Assembly (NCBI RefSeq): GCF_007830235.1
Contig: NZ_VLKI01000006.1
Span: 36,672 to 100,671 of the forward strand
Direction of reading: 5' to 3'
Length of the DNA: 64,000 nt
Origin: Cytobacillus oceanisediminis
Lineage (GTDB): Bacteria; Bacillota; Bacilli; Bacillales; Cytobacillaceae
This document shows positions 46,673 through 56,337 of the stretch, piece after piece; position 1 is the stretch's first letter; each line of letters begins with the position of its first letter. The notes below the pieces were generated by a model. The model was not told the DNA's origin. It saw nothing but the letters and a program-made list of their open reading frames with translations, and ran no database searches. The position numbers were made by a program, and so were the translations under genes.

Positions 46673-48751
46673 ATGGAGACAGCGAAGCCCGTTAAAACCG
46701 TATGCGGATATTGCGGTACCGGATGCGGACTTTTGGTTGAAGTAAAGGATAATCAGATTACTAAAATCAGGGGAGATAAAGACGCACCCGTAAACAAAGG
46801 ACAAACCTGTGTAAAAGGAGCTTTTGCCTATAAGTACGTCCATTCAAAAGACCGTTTAACATCTCCGTTAATCCGCAGGGCAGGACAGCTTGTCGAATCA
46901 ACATGGGAGGAAGCATTAACTGTAATCGCGAAAAAGCTCACTAAGATAAAATTCGATTGGGGACCTGACGCCATTTCCATGTTTGCATGTGCCCGTTCCA
47001 CAAACGAGTCCAACTATATTACCCAAAAATTTATGAGAGCCGTTATTGGCAGCAACAATATCGATGGCTGCAACCGAACCTGACATGCTCCATCCGTCGC
47101 CGGTCTGGCGACTGTTTTTGGAAGCGGTTTCCCTACAAACACGTTAGACGATTTCGATCAGGCAGAGGTTCTGCTGCTTATGGGCTCCAATACAACTGAA
47201 GCACATCCTATCATTGCCAACCGCATGAAAAAGGCTGTGAAAAACGGGCTTAAAATCATTGTGGCTGATCCAAGAAAAATTGATATGGTGAAATTTGCTC
47301 ACCGTCATCTACAAATAAATATCGGATCGGATATAGCGCTCATCAATTCATTAATAAATACCATCATTAAAGAAGGGCTATATGACGATGAATTTATTAA
47401 AGCCAATACCATCGATTTCGATTTATTGAAACAGCAGGTTAGCCAATATACGCCAGAGAAAGCTGCTGAAATTACCGGTTTGAAACCAGAAGAGATAATT
47501 GAAACAGCGAGGGAGTATGCAAGTGCCAGCAATAGCATGATTGCATATACCTTAGGAATAACTGAGCATCATTGTGGAGTAAACAATGTTTTCGATATCG
47601 CCAATTTGGCTCTTTTAACCGGCCATATCGGCAAGAGAGGCAATGGTATCATGCCGCTAAGAGGACAAAATAATGTTCAGGGTGCTGGAGACATGGGATG
47701 CCTTCCTAATTTACTTCCAGGGTCCAGGAGCCTTACTGATGAAACATACCGGAGGAGATTTGAGAAAGAATGGGGAGTTTCATTAAATCCCCATGTAGGA
47801 AGCACTCAGACACGGACATTTGAAAAGATGGAAAACGGTGAAATAAAGGGTCTCTATATTATAGGAGAAAATCCTTTACTGGCAGATGTAAATTTAAACC
47901 ACACCCGTACTTTATTCAATCAACTGGACTTGTTAGTTGTGCAGGATATCTTTCTTACTGAGACGGCGAAGCTTGCTGATGTTGTACTTCCTGCAAGATC
48001 CTGGGGAGAATCGGACGGAACTTATACGAATACAGACAGAAGAATTCAAAGAGCGAGGATAGCAGTAGAATCACACCCTCAGGTGAAGGAAGACTGGGAA
48101 ATCCTTTGTGAGCTTTCCGCTAAAATGGATTATCCAATGTTTTATCAAAATAGTGAGGAGATTTGGGATGAGGTCAGAAGGCTCGCAAAGGAAATGTACG
48201 GGGGCATTTCATACAGTAGGCTGGATAATGAGTATGCTATCCATTATCCTTGCCCAGATGAAAACCACCCAGGCACACTTGTATTGCATCAGCATCTTCA
48301 CGACCAAAACCGGGCTGATTCCAGAAAATCGCCTTTTGTGCCGGTAAGCTATACACCGCCAATTGAATTGCCGGATAATGACTACCCTTTTACATTAACA
48401 ACAGGCAGAAGGTATGAGACCTATAATACTCATACCCAAACCCGCTTTTATGCTGAAGGAGTAAAAATAAAACAGCCTGAAGAAACGTTGGATATGCACC
48501 CGGAAGATGCATCTGCGCTTGGTATTGTCAATGGAGATACAGTAAAGGTATCTTCTAGGAGAGGGTCACTTGAGGTTAAAGTGAAAGTAACAGAACAAGT
48601 TGTTCCAGGACTTGTTTTCATGAGCTTCCACTGGCACGAGGTACTAACCAATGTCCTTACAATTAATGAATACGATCCTATTTCCGGTACCGCCGAGTTC
48701 AAAGCTTGCGCAGTAAATATAGTTCCTGCAGATAAACAAAAAACTAACTAA
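46673..48751 (+). CDS. Formate dehydrogenase (FdhH-like), selenocysteine-containing
   Basis: One 692-residue molybdopterin oxidoreductase read through an in-frame TGA at 47081-47083. The N-terminal [4Fe-4S] ligands are CGYCGTGC (Cys11, 14, 18) and Cys46. The TGA is codon 137 in GCNRT-U-HAPSVAGL, exactly the place of Sec140 in E. coli FdhH (ARV-U-HGPSVAGL). A SECIS-like hairpin follows. Length matches FdhH (715) and not the longer Bacillus YrhE/YjgC type. The frame is open on both sides with no other lesion. It would oxidise formate, for example from PflB. GGGGG precedes the start. No sel genes or fdhD lie in the window. Confidence 0.85.
47081..47112 (+). promoter_or_regulatory. Bacterial SECIS element
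   Basis: Directly after the TGA, GTCGCC (47096-47101) pairs perfectly with GGCGAC (47107-47112) around the loop GGTCT. In E. coli fdhF the SelB-binding loop also contains GGUCU and occupies the same codons (GGU CUG, seventh and eighth after UGA). Confidence 0.82.
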
Positions 48752-48771
48752 TAAAAATTGCAATTAACAAT

Positions 48772-48800
48772 GGGCTATTTTGAAAATAGCTCTTTTCTTT
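48772..48800 (+). terminator. Formate dehydrogenase terminator
   Basis: Stem GCTATTTT with AAAATAGC, then CTTTTCTTTT. Confidence 0.75.
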
Positions 48801-48983
48801 TGGGGAAATTCAATTCCAATTTTAACCTTGATTGTCAACCTACTCCTATTTAATTAAAATCTTTATTAAATTCAACGTGTTTCACTATTTCAGAAAGAAA
48901 TCTTGATATAACAGTATCTATAAAATAATAAGAGGAAAATAAAAAATCTAATTATAAAATAGTCTGATATTTTGATACATTCC

Positions 48984-49000
48984 TGTTATATTCCTGTTAT
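48984..49000 (+). promoter_or_regulatory. WalR box upstream of LysM-3D gene
   Basis: TGTTAT-ATTCC-TGTTAT is a perfect match to the WalR (YycF) consensus TGTWAH-N5-TGTWAH, about 100 bases before the start codon. The related yocH gene of B. subtilis is WalR-activated. The rest of the 48801-49103 gap is AT-rich with no gene. Confidence 0.75.
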
Positions 49001-49103
49001 ATCCGTAACGCGTTTATTATCTCTTTGTTCTTTTATAGAAAAAAATCCATGTTATTATTAATCTCGTTAGCTCAAGACAAGCTATACAGGAGGTTTTAAC
49101 AAC

Positions 49104-50042
49104 ATGAAGAAATCTTTACTATCTTTTGTAGCCGCTGCTGCAATTACAGGAACAGCAGGCGCAAATGTACAAGCGGAAGAAGTAACAGTTAAAAAGGGAG
49201 ATACTTTATGGGGATTTTCCCAGCAATATAATACACCAGTTGACATGATTAAAGAATGGAATGGTTTATCTTCTCACATCATCCATCCTGAAGACACACT
49301 TGAAGTATATCCAGAAGAGAAATACATAGTATCAAAAGGCGATACTTTATGGGATATTGCAAGAGAACATAATGTAACGGTAGACGCGATCAAGGAATGG
49401 AACAACATAAAGTCTGACCTCATTTTTCCAGACGAGGAATTTACTCTATATCCAAATGCAAAGGCAGTAAAAGCTGTTTCTGTTACACCAGCTAAAGCAT
49501 CTGCTCCTAAAGTTTCAAATGATAAGGCAGACGCAAAGCCGGCCGCAGAGCAAAAACAGCCTGCTGAAAAACCGACACCGGCACAGCAAGTTGAAGAAAC
49601 AAAACCTGCTGCTGAGTCAGCTAAACCTGCTTTAGAATCCAAACCAGCTGCTGAAACAACTAAGCCTGCTGCGGAATCTAAACCCGCTGCTGAAACTGCA
49701 AAGCCTGCAGTCACTGAAAAACCGGCTGAAGCTGCAAAAGAAGAAACAGCTCAACAAGTACTTACTATGGAGGCTACAGCTTATACGGCTAATTGTGAAG
49801 GCTGCTCAGGGATCACGGCTACAGGTATTAACCTGAAGGAAAATCCAAATCAAAAGGTAATCTCTGTTGACCCGAATGTTATTCCATTAGGAACAAAAGT
49901 CCATGTAGAAGGCTATGGGGAAGCAATTGCAGGGGATACCGGCGGAGCCATTAAAGGAAATAAGATTGATATCTTTATACCTTCCAAAGAGGATGCCATA
50001 AACTTCGGAAGACAAACAGTTAAAGTTACAATTCTTGATTAA
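49104..50042 (+). CDS. Secreted LysM-LysM-3D cell-wall protein (YocH-like)
   Basis: A 312-residue exported protein: signal peptide (about 1-25), two LysM domains (VTVKKGDTLWGFSQQY and YIVSKGDTLWDIAREH), a Pro/Ala/Lys/Glu-rich linker (about 125-220) built from degenerate KPAAE(S/T) repeats, and a C-terminal 3D domain with the conserved aspartates in SVDPNVIPLG, AGDTGGAIKG and KIDIF. The 3D domain resembles lytic transglycosylase MltA, so peptidoglycan cleavage is likely. AGGAGGT precedes the ATG. Confidence 0.92.
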   Translation: MKKSLLSFVAAAAITGTAGANVQAEEVTVKKGDTLWGFSQQYNTPVDMIKEWNGLSSHIIHPEDTLEVYPEEKYIVSKGDTLWDIAREHNVTVDAIKEWNNIKSDLIFPDEEFTLYPNAKAVKAVSVTPAKASAPKVSNDKADAKPAAEQKQPAEKPTPAQQVEETKPAAESAKPALESKPAAETTKPAAESKPAAETAKPAVTEKPAEAAKEETAQQVLTMEATAYTANCEGCSGITATGINLKENPNQKVISVDPNVIPLGTKVHVEGYGEAIAGDTGGAIKGNKIDIFIPSKEDAINFGRQTVKVTILD

Positions 50043-50048
50043 TAGAAT

Positions 50049-50092
50049 AAAAGAAAAGGAAGGCACCTCTTTAGGAGCCTTCCTTTTCTTTA
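50049..50092. terminator. Bidirectional terminator
   Basis: Stem AAAGAAAAGGAAGGC with GCCTTCCTTTTCTTT. Confidence 0.9.
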
Positions 50093-50102
50093 CTCACTTA
50101 TT

Positions 50103-50858
50103 TTATTTTTCTTCCTGGTTAACCAAAAAACTGTGTACCGGTTTTGCCAGCTGTTTAAATCTTTTTTCAAACCTTTCGGAAAGGTGGGAAGCCCGTTCAT
50201 AAACAATTGATTTAAGATTATCCAATTGTCTTGTTATTTTTTGGGTGATTGCTTCCTGTTGGTCCAGCCGCTCCATTACCGTGTTATGGAACATCTCCTG
50301 AACATCCAGCTTTTTGGATATTTCTTCTATGATTTTCTCTTGTGTATTAAACTGTGCTGAAGCTTCCTCTGAAAAGGCTTCGAACTTATCAAATTTTCTG
50401 GAAAGCGCTTGAGTGGCCGCATCCTGACAGGACACCTGTTCAAGGATTTTCTGATGGACAGGCCCTTCTTTCTCTAGTGCTTCCATGATTGTTTTATTTA
50501 TTTCTTCCAATGAAGTCAATCTCTCAAGCAGCAATTCATTTTCTTTTTCACGATGATTTATAACATCAACAAATCTTGCTATAAAGTCATCCTGCTTTTC
50601 AATTTTGGATACCAGATTCTCAAAATGATGATTCTGCATGCCAGCAGCTCTCTTTACAAGCTTATTCATATCCGAAAAGGATACTTCCAGCTGGGTTTGC
50701 ATATCTCCGTAACTCTCTGTCAAACAGTTATTAATCTTTTGCTGCTCTTTTATTATTTCCTGCAGATAATTAAGGCGGTAAGTATTCTGATTTGAAGCTT
50801 TCTCCGATTGACCTAGGAAAAGCTTCGGGTTCCCTTTTTGATTTACAGAAAAGGACAT
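50103..50858 (-). CDS. Coiled-coil protein of unknown function
   Basis: A 251-residue hydrophilic protein, almost entirely helical and coiled-coil from about residue 25 to 235 (repeated heptads such as KKLDVQEMFHNTVMERLDQQ). No membrane segment. GAGGAG precedes ATG 50858, so the longer frame is rejected. It is divergent from the small gene at 51024. No family recognised; a structural or scaffolding role is only a guess. Confidence 0.75.
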   Translation of the reverse strand: MSFSVNQKGNPKLFLGQSEKASNQNTYRLNYLQEIIKEQQKINNCLTESYGDMQTQLEVSFSDMNKLVKRAAGMQNHHFENLVSKIEKQDDFIARFVDVINHREKENELLLERLTSLEEINKTIMEALEKEGPVHQKILEQVSCQDAATQALSRKFDKFEAFSEEASAQFNTQEKIIEEISKKLDVQEMFHNTVMERLDQQEAITQKITRQLDNLKSIVYERASHLSERFEKRFKQLAKPVHSFLVNQEEK

Positions 50859-51023
50859 AGAAACACTCCTCATTTTTCGGATTTCTTTGCTATATGCTAT
50901 GCCTATTAGCTTTAAATGAATGGGCACTCTCCCAAGTAAGGGCTAAATAATCAGTTTAAAGGGTTCTTTTGGGCATATAACCCTTTTTGCAAGGAAACGT
51001 TAATTAAAAGGAGGAGGGAAGTT

Positions 51024-51179
51024 ATGCTGAAAAAGAATAAACTAAAGAACGAGCCTACTATTGCACCTGGGATAGACGATTATGAAGAGCTGAACCAAAA
51101 GGCCTCGGAAGAAGAAGTGGAGAAGGGAGAATACACATCAGTTACTACTTTATCCCTTGATGAGGCAGACCCAAGCTGA
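51024..51179 (+). CDS. Small acidic protein of unknown function
   Basis: A 51-residue protein (MLKKNKLKNEPTIAPGIDDY at the start) with an acidic centre. GGAGGAGGG precedes the start and a terminator overlaps the stop codon, so a real gene is likely. Divergent from the coiled-coil gene. No family recognised. Confidence 0.68.
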   Translation: MLKKNKLKNEPTIAPGIDDYEELNQKASEEEVEKGEYTSVTTLSLDEADPS

Positions 51180-51207
51180 CCCTTGAAGTATCAGGGGTCT
51201 TTTTTAA
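51178..51207 (+). terminator. Terminator of small gene
   Basis: Stem GACCCTTGA with TCAGGGGTC, then six T. Confidence 0.88.
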
Positions 51208-51410
51208 TTTCTTTAAAATGTGCTGAGTAGTTTAAAATAAAGTTTAATAATAAACAAAAAAGTTTCGACATTTGTAATAAAACTGTTGCAAAAACTCGAA
51301 AAATAGTTAAATTGGTAATTGTCAGTCAATTGGGAATAGCGAATTTGCTTGGCTACATAGGGAGTCAACCAATACTACCTCTAAAACAAAAAGAAGGAGA
51401 GGACAAAAAA

Positions 51411-51902
51411 ATGAAAAATTTATTATTCTTACTTTCAGCCATATTGCTGATGGTCGTTTTAGGAGCATGCTCTAACGAAGAAGCTTCTAAAGGGGAAGAA
51501 AACAAGGAAGATGCAGCAGCTGCAAAAACAGAAGCAGCTGATGAATCGAAAGAAGTGCGCTCAGCCCTTCTTAGCTACCAAGGGGAAGTGACTAAAGTAA
51601 TTAGAAACACAGAAGCAAGCATTACGGCAGAAGATCAGGATGCAGCAGAGGTAGCAGCGGCATTTGAAAAGGATGCAAAAGCAGTATCTGTTCCAGAAGA
51701 ATTAAGTGACTACGCACAGGATATCGAAGCTTCGGTTGAAAGCTTATCTCAATACTATGCTAAAAAGGCTGAGCTTTTAAAAGCTGGTTCTGAAGAAATG
51801 GCGGAAGCAGAGCCATTCAAAGAAGAATACATTAATACAATGACGAAAGTTTTCGAAGATGTCGAGCTCTCTGCTCCAGTCTTCAACAGCGTTTTCCATT
51901 AA
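51411..51902 (+). CDS. Lipoprotein of unknown function
   Basis: A 163-residue predicted lipoprotein. The signal peptide ends in the lipobox VLGAC (Cys18), followed by an acidic, Ala-rich helical domain. AAGGAGAGG precedes ATG 51411; the 33 codons before it in the open frame are not part of the gene. It would sit on the outer face of the membrane. No family recognised. Confidence 0.8.
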   Translation: MKNLLFLLSAILLMVVLGACSNEEASKGEENKEDAAAAKTEAADESKEVRSALLSYQGEVTKVIRNTEASITAEDQDAAEVAAAFEKDAKAVSVPEELSDYAQDIEASVESLSQYYAKKAELLKAGSEEMAEAEPFKEEYINTMTKVFEDVELSAPVFNSVFH

Positions 51903-51953
51903 ACTAAAAAAGGATGGTTCCCGAAGTCCTTCGGGCCATCCTTTTTTAGTTTA
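51902..51953. terminator. Bidirectional terminator
   Basis: Stem AAACTAAAAAAGGATGG with CCATCCTTTTTTAGTTT and inner CCCGA/TCGGG; one of the longest in the window. Confidence 0.92.
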
Positions 51954-52031
51954 AACCTATGTATAGAATGCCGGAAAAGCACTCTTACCTTTTTTCCGGG
52001 AGGAATACTTTTATATTACTCTGCTACATTC

Positions 52032-52934
52032 CTAAGGAATATCATGGCCCATCGAGCTCTGCAGAATTTCGAACCAATGATCTCTGTTAAGATGGTGCTT
52101 CAATGCATCAACCGCTCGTTCAATTCGTTCTTTTTTGCCTGAACCAACAATTGGCATAATGCGTGCAGGATGATTTAATAGCCAGGCATAAAGGACTTCA
52201 TCAATGTCACTTGCACCGATTTTTTCAGCAACCTTAGTAAGTGTATTTTTTAAACGTTCCGATTTTCCACTATCTCGTCTGAAGATTTTCCCTCCGGCTA
52301 AAGGAGACCAAGCCATAGGGGGGATTCTTTTTTCCTGGCATAGGTTTAATGTGCCATCCTCAAAGTTCTCAAGATGATAAGCAGAAAGCTCAATTTGATT
52401 CGTAATCAATTTGAAGTCCAAATAAGATTGCAGCATCGTAAATTGATGGCTTTTAAAATTTGAGACTCCAAAATGCTTAACCTTGCCGGAAGTCTTTAAC
52501 TCTGTAAAAGCCTCTGCAACTTCGGCAGGATCCATAAATGGGTCAGGGCGATGAATCAACAAGGTATCTATGTATTCAGTTTGCAGATTCCTCAACGACA
52601 TTTCTGCAGAGGAGATGATATGTTTTTTGCTTGTATTGTAGTGGTGCGATTTATGATCCGGCCGATTCGGCGACTCAAGCACAATACCGCATTTTGTAAC
52701 AATCTCCATCCTGTCACGAAGCTCCGGTTTTTGCTGAAGAGCCTTTCCAAAGAGAGCCTCACACGTATAGCTGCCATAAATGTCCGCATGGTCGAATGTC
52801 GTAATTCCCAGCTCAAGGCAATGTTCAATTATACCGATAACTTCCTTATCAGAATAATTCCAATCGGCTAATCTCCATAACCCATGAATAATCCGTGAAA
52901 ATGACAAATCCTCTGCCATCTGTACTCTTTCCAA
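52032..52934 (-). CDS. Aldo/keto reductase (YcsN-like)
   Basis: A 300-residue NADPH-dependent reductase. Tyr and Asp of the catalytic tetrad lie in TFDHADIYGSY, and HRPDPF, GVSNF and MPIVGSGKKERIERA (cofactor binding) follow. The start TTG 52934, preceded by AAGGAG, gives the same length as B. subtilis YcsN; an upstream ATG would add residues that are not typical. Substrate unknown. Confidence 0.88.
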   Translation of the reverse strand: MERVQMAEDLSFSRIIHGLWRLADWNYSDKEVIGIIEHCLELGITTFDHADIYGSYTCEALFGKALQQKPELRDRMEIVTKCGIVLESPNRPDHKSHHYNTSKKHIISSAEMSLRNLQTEYIDTLLIHRPDPFMDPAEVAEAFTELKTSGKVKHFGVSNFKSHQFTMLQSYLDFKLITNQIELSAYHLENFEDGTLNLCQEKRIPPMAWSPLAGGKIFRRDSGKSERLKNTLTKVAEKIGASDIDEVLYAWLLNHPARIMPIVGSGKKERIERAVDALKHHLNRDHWFEILQSSMGHDIP

Positions 52935-53120
52935 ACTGTTCAGCTCCTTGATTGTTTTTTGCATTGTTATTATCTCTGAAATTGTACATAAAACCAAATT
53001 ATTCGTCTTTTTATCCAGTCTAGTTCATTTTATTATTTTATTTATTTAACATTGAATGAATTTGCGATAAGAAAAAAGCCAGTCCTATATATTTTACATT
53101 TATAATCCTGCCATAGATTA

Positions 53121-53222
53121 CATTTCTATGCGTATAAATTTTTTCTCAGGACATATCCAGTGTTTCTTTGCGCATAGAACGTTTTCTCTGCACATAACCG
53201 GTTTTCTCTGCTCATAGCGCGA
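53121..53222. repeat. 20-nt tandem array, five copies (GCAGAGAA family)
   Basis: TTTCT-type words begin at 53123, 53142, 53163, 53183 and 53203. Units read TTTCTCTGCACATAACCGGT and variants; the reverse complement matches the array at 20441-20560. Each unit is near two helical turns long. Non-coding. Confidence 0.8.
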
Positions 53223-53367
53223 AAAAACGATAACTCATTTTCCAACCTAGACAACGGCAATTTCATATAATTGGTACAGTCAATACCTAAATTCTATTGG
53301 AAAGAATATACGCTTATATTTTTGGCGTCGGACGGCAAATTAATGAATAAAGATAGGAGGTTACAGA

Positions 53368-53511
53368 ATGGATAAGCTCATGATAAAAATATTTAATATT
53401 ATTTTATTAATCCTTGCCGGCTCCGTGATAACCAGAAACGGCTATATAAAAAACCAAATGAACTATTGGGTGAGAAGAGCATTTTACAATTTTCTAAGAA
53501 TGGCTACATAA
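53368..53511 (+). CDS. Small membrane protein of unknown function
   Basis: A 47-residue protein with one membrane segment (MDKLMIKIFNIILLILAGSV) and a basic tail (RNGYIKNQMNYWVRRAFYNF). AGGAGG precedes the start, and the stop codon runs into a terminator. No family recognised. Confidence 0.68.
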   Translation: MDKLMIKIFNIILLILAGSVITRNGYIKNQMNYWVRRAFYNFLRMAT

Positions 53512-53544
53512 AAAGGAGATGACTATTTTGTCATCTCCTTTTTA
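53511..53544. terminator. Bidirectional terminator
   Basis: Stem AAAAGGAGATGAC with GTCATCTCCTTTT. Confidence 0.9.
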
Positions 53545-54471
53545 TACACAAATTTTCTGAAGCGGCTCCACCATTTGTTCATGCAATATCATAATTTTTG
53601 AAGTAAAGGAACGGTGCTCTTCATAAGTGAATTGCAGTTCATGATAAAAATCAATTAGTTCCCTAATATTCGAAATCAGGTCTGCATCAAAAAGCCCTGA
53701 ACGGTTGAGAAGAATATTTTCATATTTCTCTACAAGCTTTCTTGTTTTTTTAACCAATTTCCAGGCGTCCTTCATCCTTATCGCATCGTTCAGTTCAACA
53801 AAAAATTCAAGTAAGTCTTTTTGTAAGATTTTTTTGAGTTCCTGGTCGATCATGTCAATGGATGGAAGTTCACTCTCTTGAAAAACAAATTGCTGCAGCA
53901 TAATTAAATCAGTTTTTACAAATTGTTCTTCAAATGCCTGGTAAATTCGGAATGTATTATAAGCATCATACATTGGATGGTGGGGCTCTCCGATAAACTC
54001 AAGACCATAAAACGATAATGCCTTTTCCACAGAAGGGGATTTACGTGCGGCCCTTTTTGTAAAAATAGCCTGGAAATCTACATATCTTTTCGTTATTTTT
54101 TCAATTGTGGCCTCATGCAGCTGATGTCTGATTGCGTCAGCTTTTAATCTTAAGAGGTCACTTGTTGACCACGAAAAGAACCGTGTCTTTTTGACGCCCC
54201 CAACCCAGTAAAGAAATTCTTTGAAAACTTCTGGAAAGTCATCCGCTCCTCTAATATCCGAATCTTTGATCCCAGTCAGTTCTTTGCAAAACGCACTTAA
54301 AGGGGATTGCTCCTGAGGACGGATGTACTGGTCAAACCCAGTGACTTTCCCTGTTTCAAGCTCATATTTAACCGCACCAAGGCGGATTGCTTCCATATCT
54401 TCAAAGAGCATTCCTTTTTGGTTGCATAGCATTTCAAAATCAAAGAAAACCAGCTGCTTTAACTCTGCCAT
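53542..54471 (-). CDS. DEDDh-type 3'-5' exonuclease with helical C-terminal domain
   Basis: A 309-residue protein. The N-terminal exonuclease domain (about 1-190) has Asp and Glu in FFDFEM, FCKELTGIKDSDI and the His/Asp pair in HHPMYDAYNTF. The following 120 residues are charged and helical with no recognised family. KapD-like exonucleases are relatives. Substrate unknown. The next 325 bases upstream (54472-54796) are AT-rich; no gene or repeat seen there. Confidence 0.82.
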   Translation of the reverse strand: MAELKQLVFFDFEMLCNQKGMLFEDMEAIRLGAVKYELETGKVTGFDQYIRPQEQSPLSAFCKELTGIKDSDIRGADDFPEVFKEFLYWVGGVKKTRFFSWSTSDLLRLKADAIRHQLHEATIEKITKRYVDFQAIFTKRAARKSPSVEKALSFYGLEFIGEPHHPMYDAYNTFRIYQAFEEQFVKTDLIMLQQFVFQESELPSIDMIDQELKKILQKDLLEFFVELNDAIRMKDAWKLVKKTRKLVEKYENILLNRSGLFDADLISNIRELIDFYHELQFTYEEHRSFTSKIMILHEQMVEPLQKICV

Positions 54472-54796
54472 TCATCCATCACCCCTTTTTCTTGTCCAAC
54501 AAACTATTATATAGGAAAAATAGTTAATAAGGAAGGAACAGAATTATCCATTTAACTGGAAAGGGATAATTTGATGGAGAAATTACTGTACAAACATGGA
54601 TATCGCAAGAGTTGCTAAAACTATTCAATGTGAAGATATACATCTTTTTTCCCAGCTTTGTACCATATCGGTTTACGATTTCTTTTTAAACGTTTACACT
54701 TAAAGAGTACATATTTTGCAATCGCTTTATCCTTAAGGCATTGCTTCCTGCATCTGTTTTACCTTTATATTTTTAAATTGAAAGGATGAATAAACA

Positions 54797-55378
54797 ATGG
54801 GTATTTCTCTATCAAAAGGACAAAAGATTGATTTAACAAAAACAAATCCTGGATTGTCGAAGGTTATCGTTGGACTTGGCTGGGATACAAATAAATATGA
54901 TGGCGGTCTGGACTTTGACCTGGATGCGAGTGTGTTTTTATTGGATGCAAACGGAAAATGCGCATCTGATAAAGATTTTATTTTCTATAACCAGCTTGAA
55001 GGCGGCAATGGTTCAGTCGTCCATACAGGCGATAATCGGACAGGGGAAGGAGACGGTGACGACGAGCAGGTAAAGGTAAACCTTGGAGCCGTTCCTGCAA
55101 ACATTGAAAAAATCTCCTTTGTCATCACCATTCATGATGGTGAGAGCCGCGGACAAAACTTTGGACAGGTTTCAAATGCATTCGCAAGAATCGTAAACGA
55201 AGAAACAAATGAAGAAATCATCCGCTATGATCTTGGGGAAGATTTCTCCATTGAAACAGCTATTGTTGTGGGCGAACTATACCGCCATAATGGCGAATGG
55301 AAATTCTCTGCTGTCGGTTCAGGATACCAAGGCGGGCTTGCCCGAATTGCAACTGACTTCGGATTGCAGGTAGGATAA
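54797..55378 (+). CDS. TerD-family stress protein
   Basis: A 193-residue calcium-binding TerD protein. The paired motifs [16 protein letters not shown] and [14 protein letters not shown] carry the metal-binding acidic residues. It corresponds to YceD-type proteins of Bacillus, linked to envelope or oxidative stress; the exact function is not known. A terminator separates it from its paralogue at 55453. Confidence 0.9.
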   Translation: MGISLSKGQKIDLTKTNPGLSKVIVGLGWDTNKYDGGLDFDLDASVFLLDANGKCASDKDFIFYNQLEGGNGSVVHTGDNRTGEGDGDDEQVKVNLGAVPANIEKISFVITIHDGESRGQNFGQVSNAFARIVNEETNEEIIRYDLGEDFSIETAIVVGELYRHNGEWKFSAVGSGYQGGLARIATDFGLQVG

Positions 55379-55384
55379 ATTCCA

Positions 55385-55421
55385 TTAGCCAGGAGAGCAG
55401 CTGCTTTTCCTGGCTTTTTTA
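55385..55421 (+). terminator. Terminator between the two terD genes
   Basis: Stem AGCCAGGA with TCCTGGCT and an inner AGCAGCTGCT palindrome, then six T. Without a second promoter it would lower expression of the downstream gene. Confidence 0.85.
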
Positions 55422-55452
55422 AATAAGTGATTTTTTTAAAGGAGGGACTAAT

Positions 55453-56031
55453 TTGGGTATTCAATTATCAAAAGGACAAAGAATTGACCTGACAAAAACG
55501 AATCCAGGATTAACCAAAGCAGTTATCGGATTGGGCTGGGATACAAACAAGTATAGCGGCGGACAAGATTTTGATTTGGATGCTTCTGCATTTCTTGCTG
55601 ATCAAAATAGCAAATGTGTGAATGATCATGATTTTATATTTTACAACAATTTGCAGCATCCAAGCGGGGCAGTTGTGCATACCGGGGACAACCGGACTGG
55701 CGAAGGAGACGGCGATGATGAACAGCTTGTTGTAGATTTCACAAAAATCCCTGCCCATGTTCATCGGATTGGAATAACGGTCACGATTCATGATGCTGAA
55801 GTAAGACAGCAGAATTTCGGCCAAGTTTCCAATGCTTTTGTAAGGCTTGTGGATGAATCAAACAATCAGGAATTACTCCGTTTCGACCTTGGCGAAGACT
55901 TTTCAATTGAAACAGCAGTTGTATTCTGCGAATTATACCGCCACGGAAATGACTGGAAATTCAATGCCATCGGAAGCGGTTTTTCAGGCGGGCTAGCGGC
56001 CCTTTGCCGAAACTATGGTTTGCAGGTTTAA
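55453..56031 (+). CDS. TerD-family stress protein, second copy
   Basis: A 192-residue paralogue of the preceding protein with the same calcium motifs ([30 protein letters not shown]). TTG start after GGAGGG. The pair resembles yceD-yceE of B. subtilis, but the following yce genes (TerC-type membrane protein and others) are absent here. Confidence 0.9.
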   Translation: MGIQLSKGQRIDLTKTNPGLTKAVIGLGWDTNKYSGGQDFDLDASAFLADQNSKCVNDHDFIFYNNLQHPSGAVVHTGDNRTGEGDGDDEQLVVDFTKIPAHVHRIGITVTIHDAEVRQQNFGQVSNAFVRLVDESNNQELLRFDLGEDFSIETAVVFCELYRHGNDWKFNAIGSGFSGGLAALCRNYGLQV

Positions 56032-56039
56032 TAACGCTT

Positions 56040-56069
56040 AGGTACCCATTAGGTAGGGTACCTTTTTTG
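56040..56069 (+). terminator. Terminator of second terD gene
   Basis: Stem AGGTACCC with GGGTACCT, then six T. Confidence 0.9.
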
Positions 56070-56134
56070 TTGAATAGATTTTTTAATTAGGTTCTTTTCT
56101 CATAGATTGTTGTTTTTGCTTATGAATTCTGCCC

Positions 56135-56260
56135 GTTGATTTCCGCTGCGGGCACTCAGCGAACCCGCGGGGCGGAATGGGAGCCTCCTCGGCTTCGCCT
56201 GTGGGGTTTCCCACTTCCCTCCCTTCCCGCTGGAGTCAAGTGCCCTCCGCTACAATCAAC
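56135..56260. repeat. Dispersed GTTGATT element
   Basis: Begins GTTGATTTCCGCTGCGGGC and ends CCGCTACAATCAAC; the ends are inverted repeats of about 20 bases. Shorter interior than the copy at 27232. Confidence 0.75.
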
Positions 56261-56337
56261 TCAGTTGGTTATACTAAGTGATCCATCAAAAACAACAAAC
56301 TTTACGAAAACAGCCTTTAATTAAGGCCCGTATTAAC

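Noticed and set aside
46673..48751. Formate dehydrogenase as two genes or a pseudogene
   Set aside because: The stop is TGA at the exact Sec position, a SECIS-like hairpin follows and the frame is otherwise intact.
49274..49714. 146-codon reading frame opposite the LysM-3D gene
   Set aside because: It is the antisense of the Ala/Pro/Lys repeat linker, rich in Ala and Gly, with no ribosome site.
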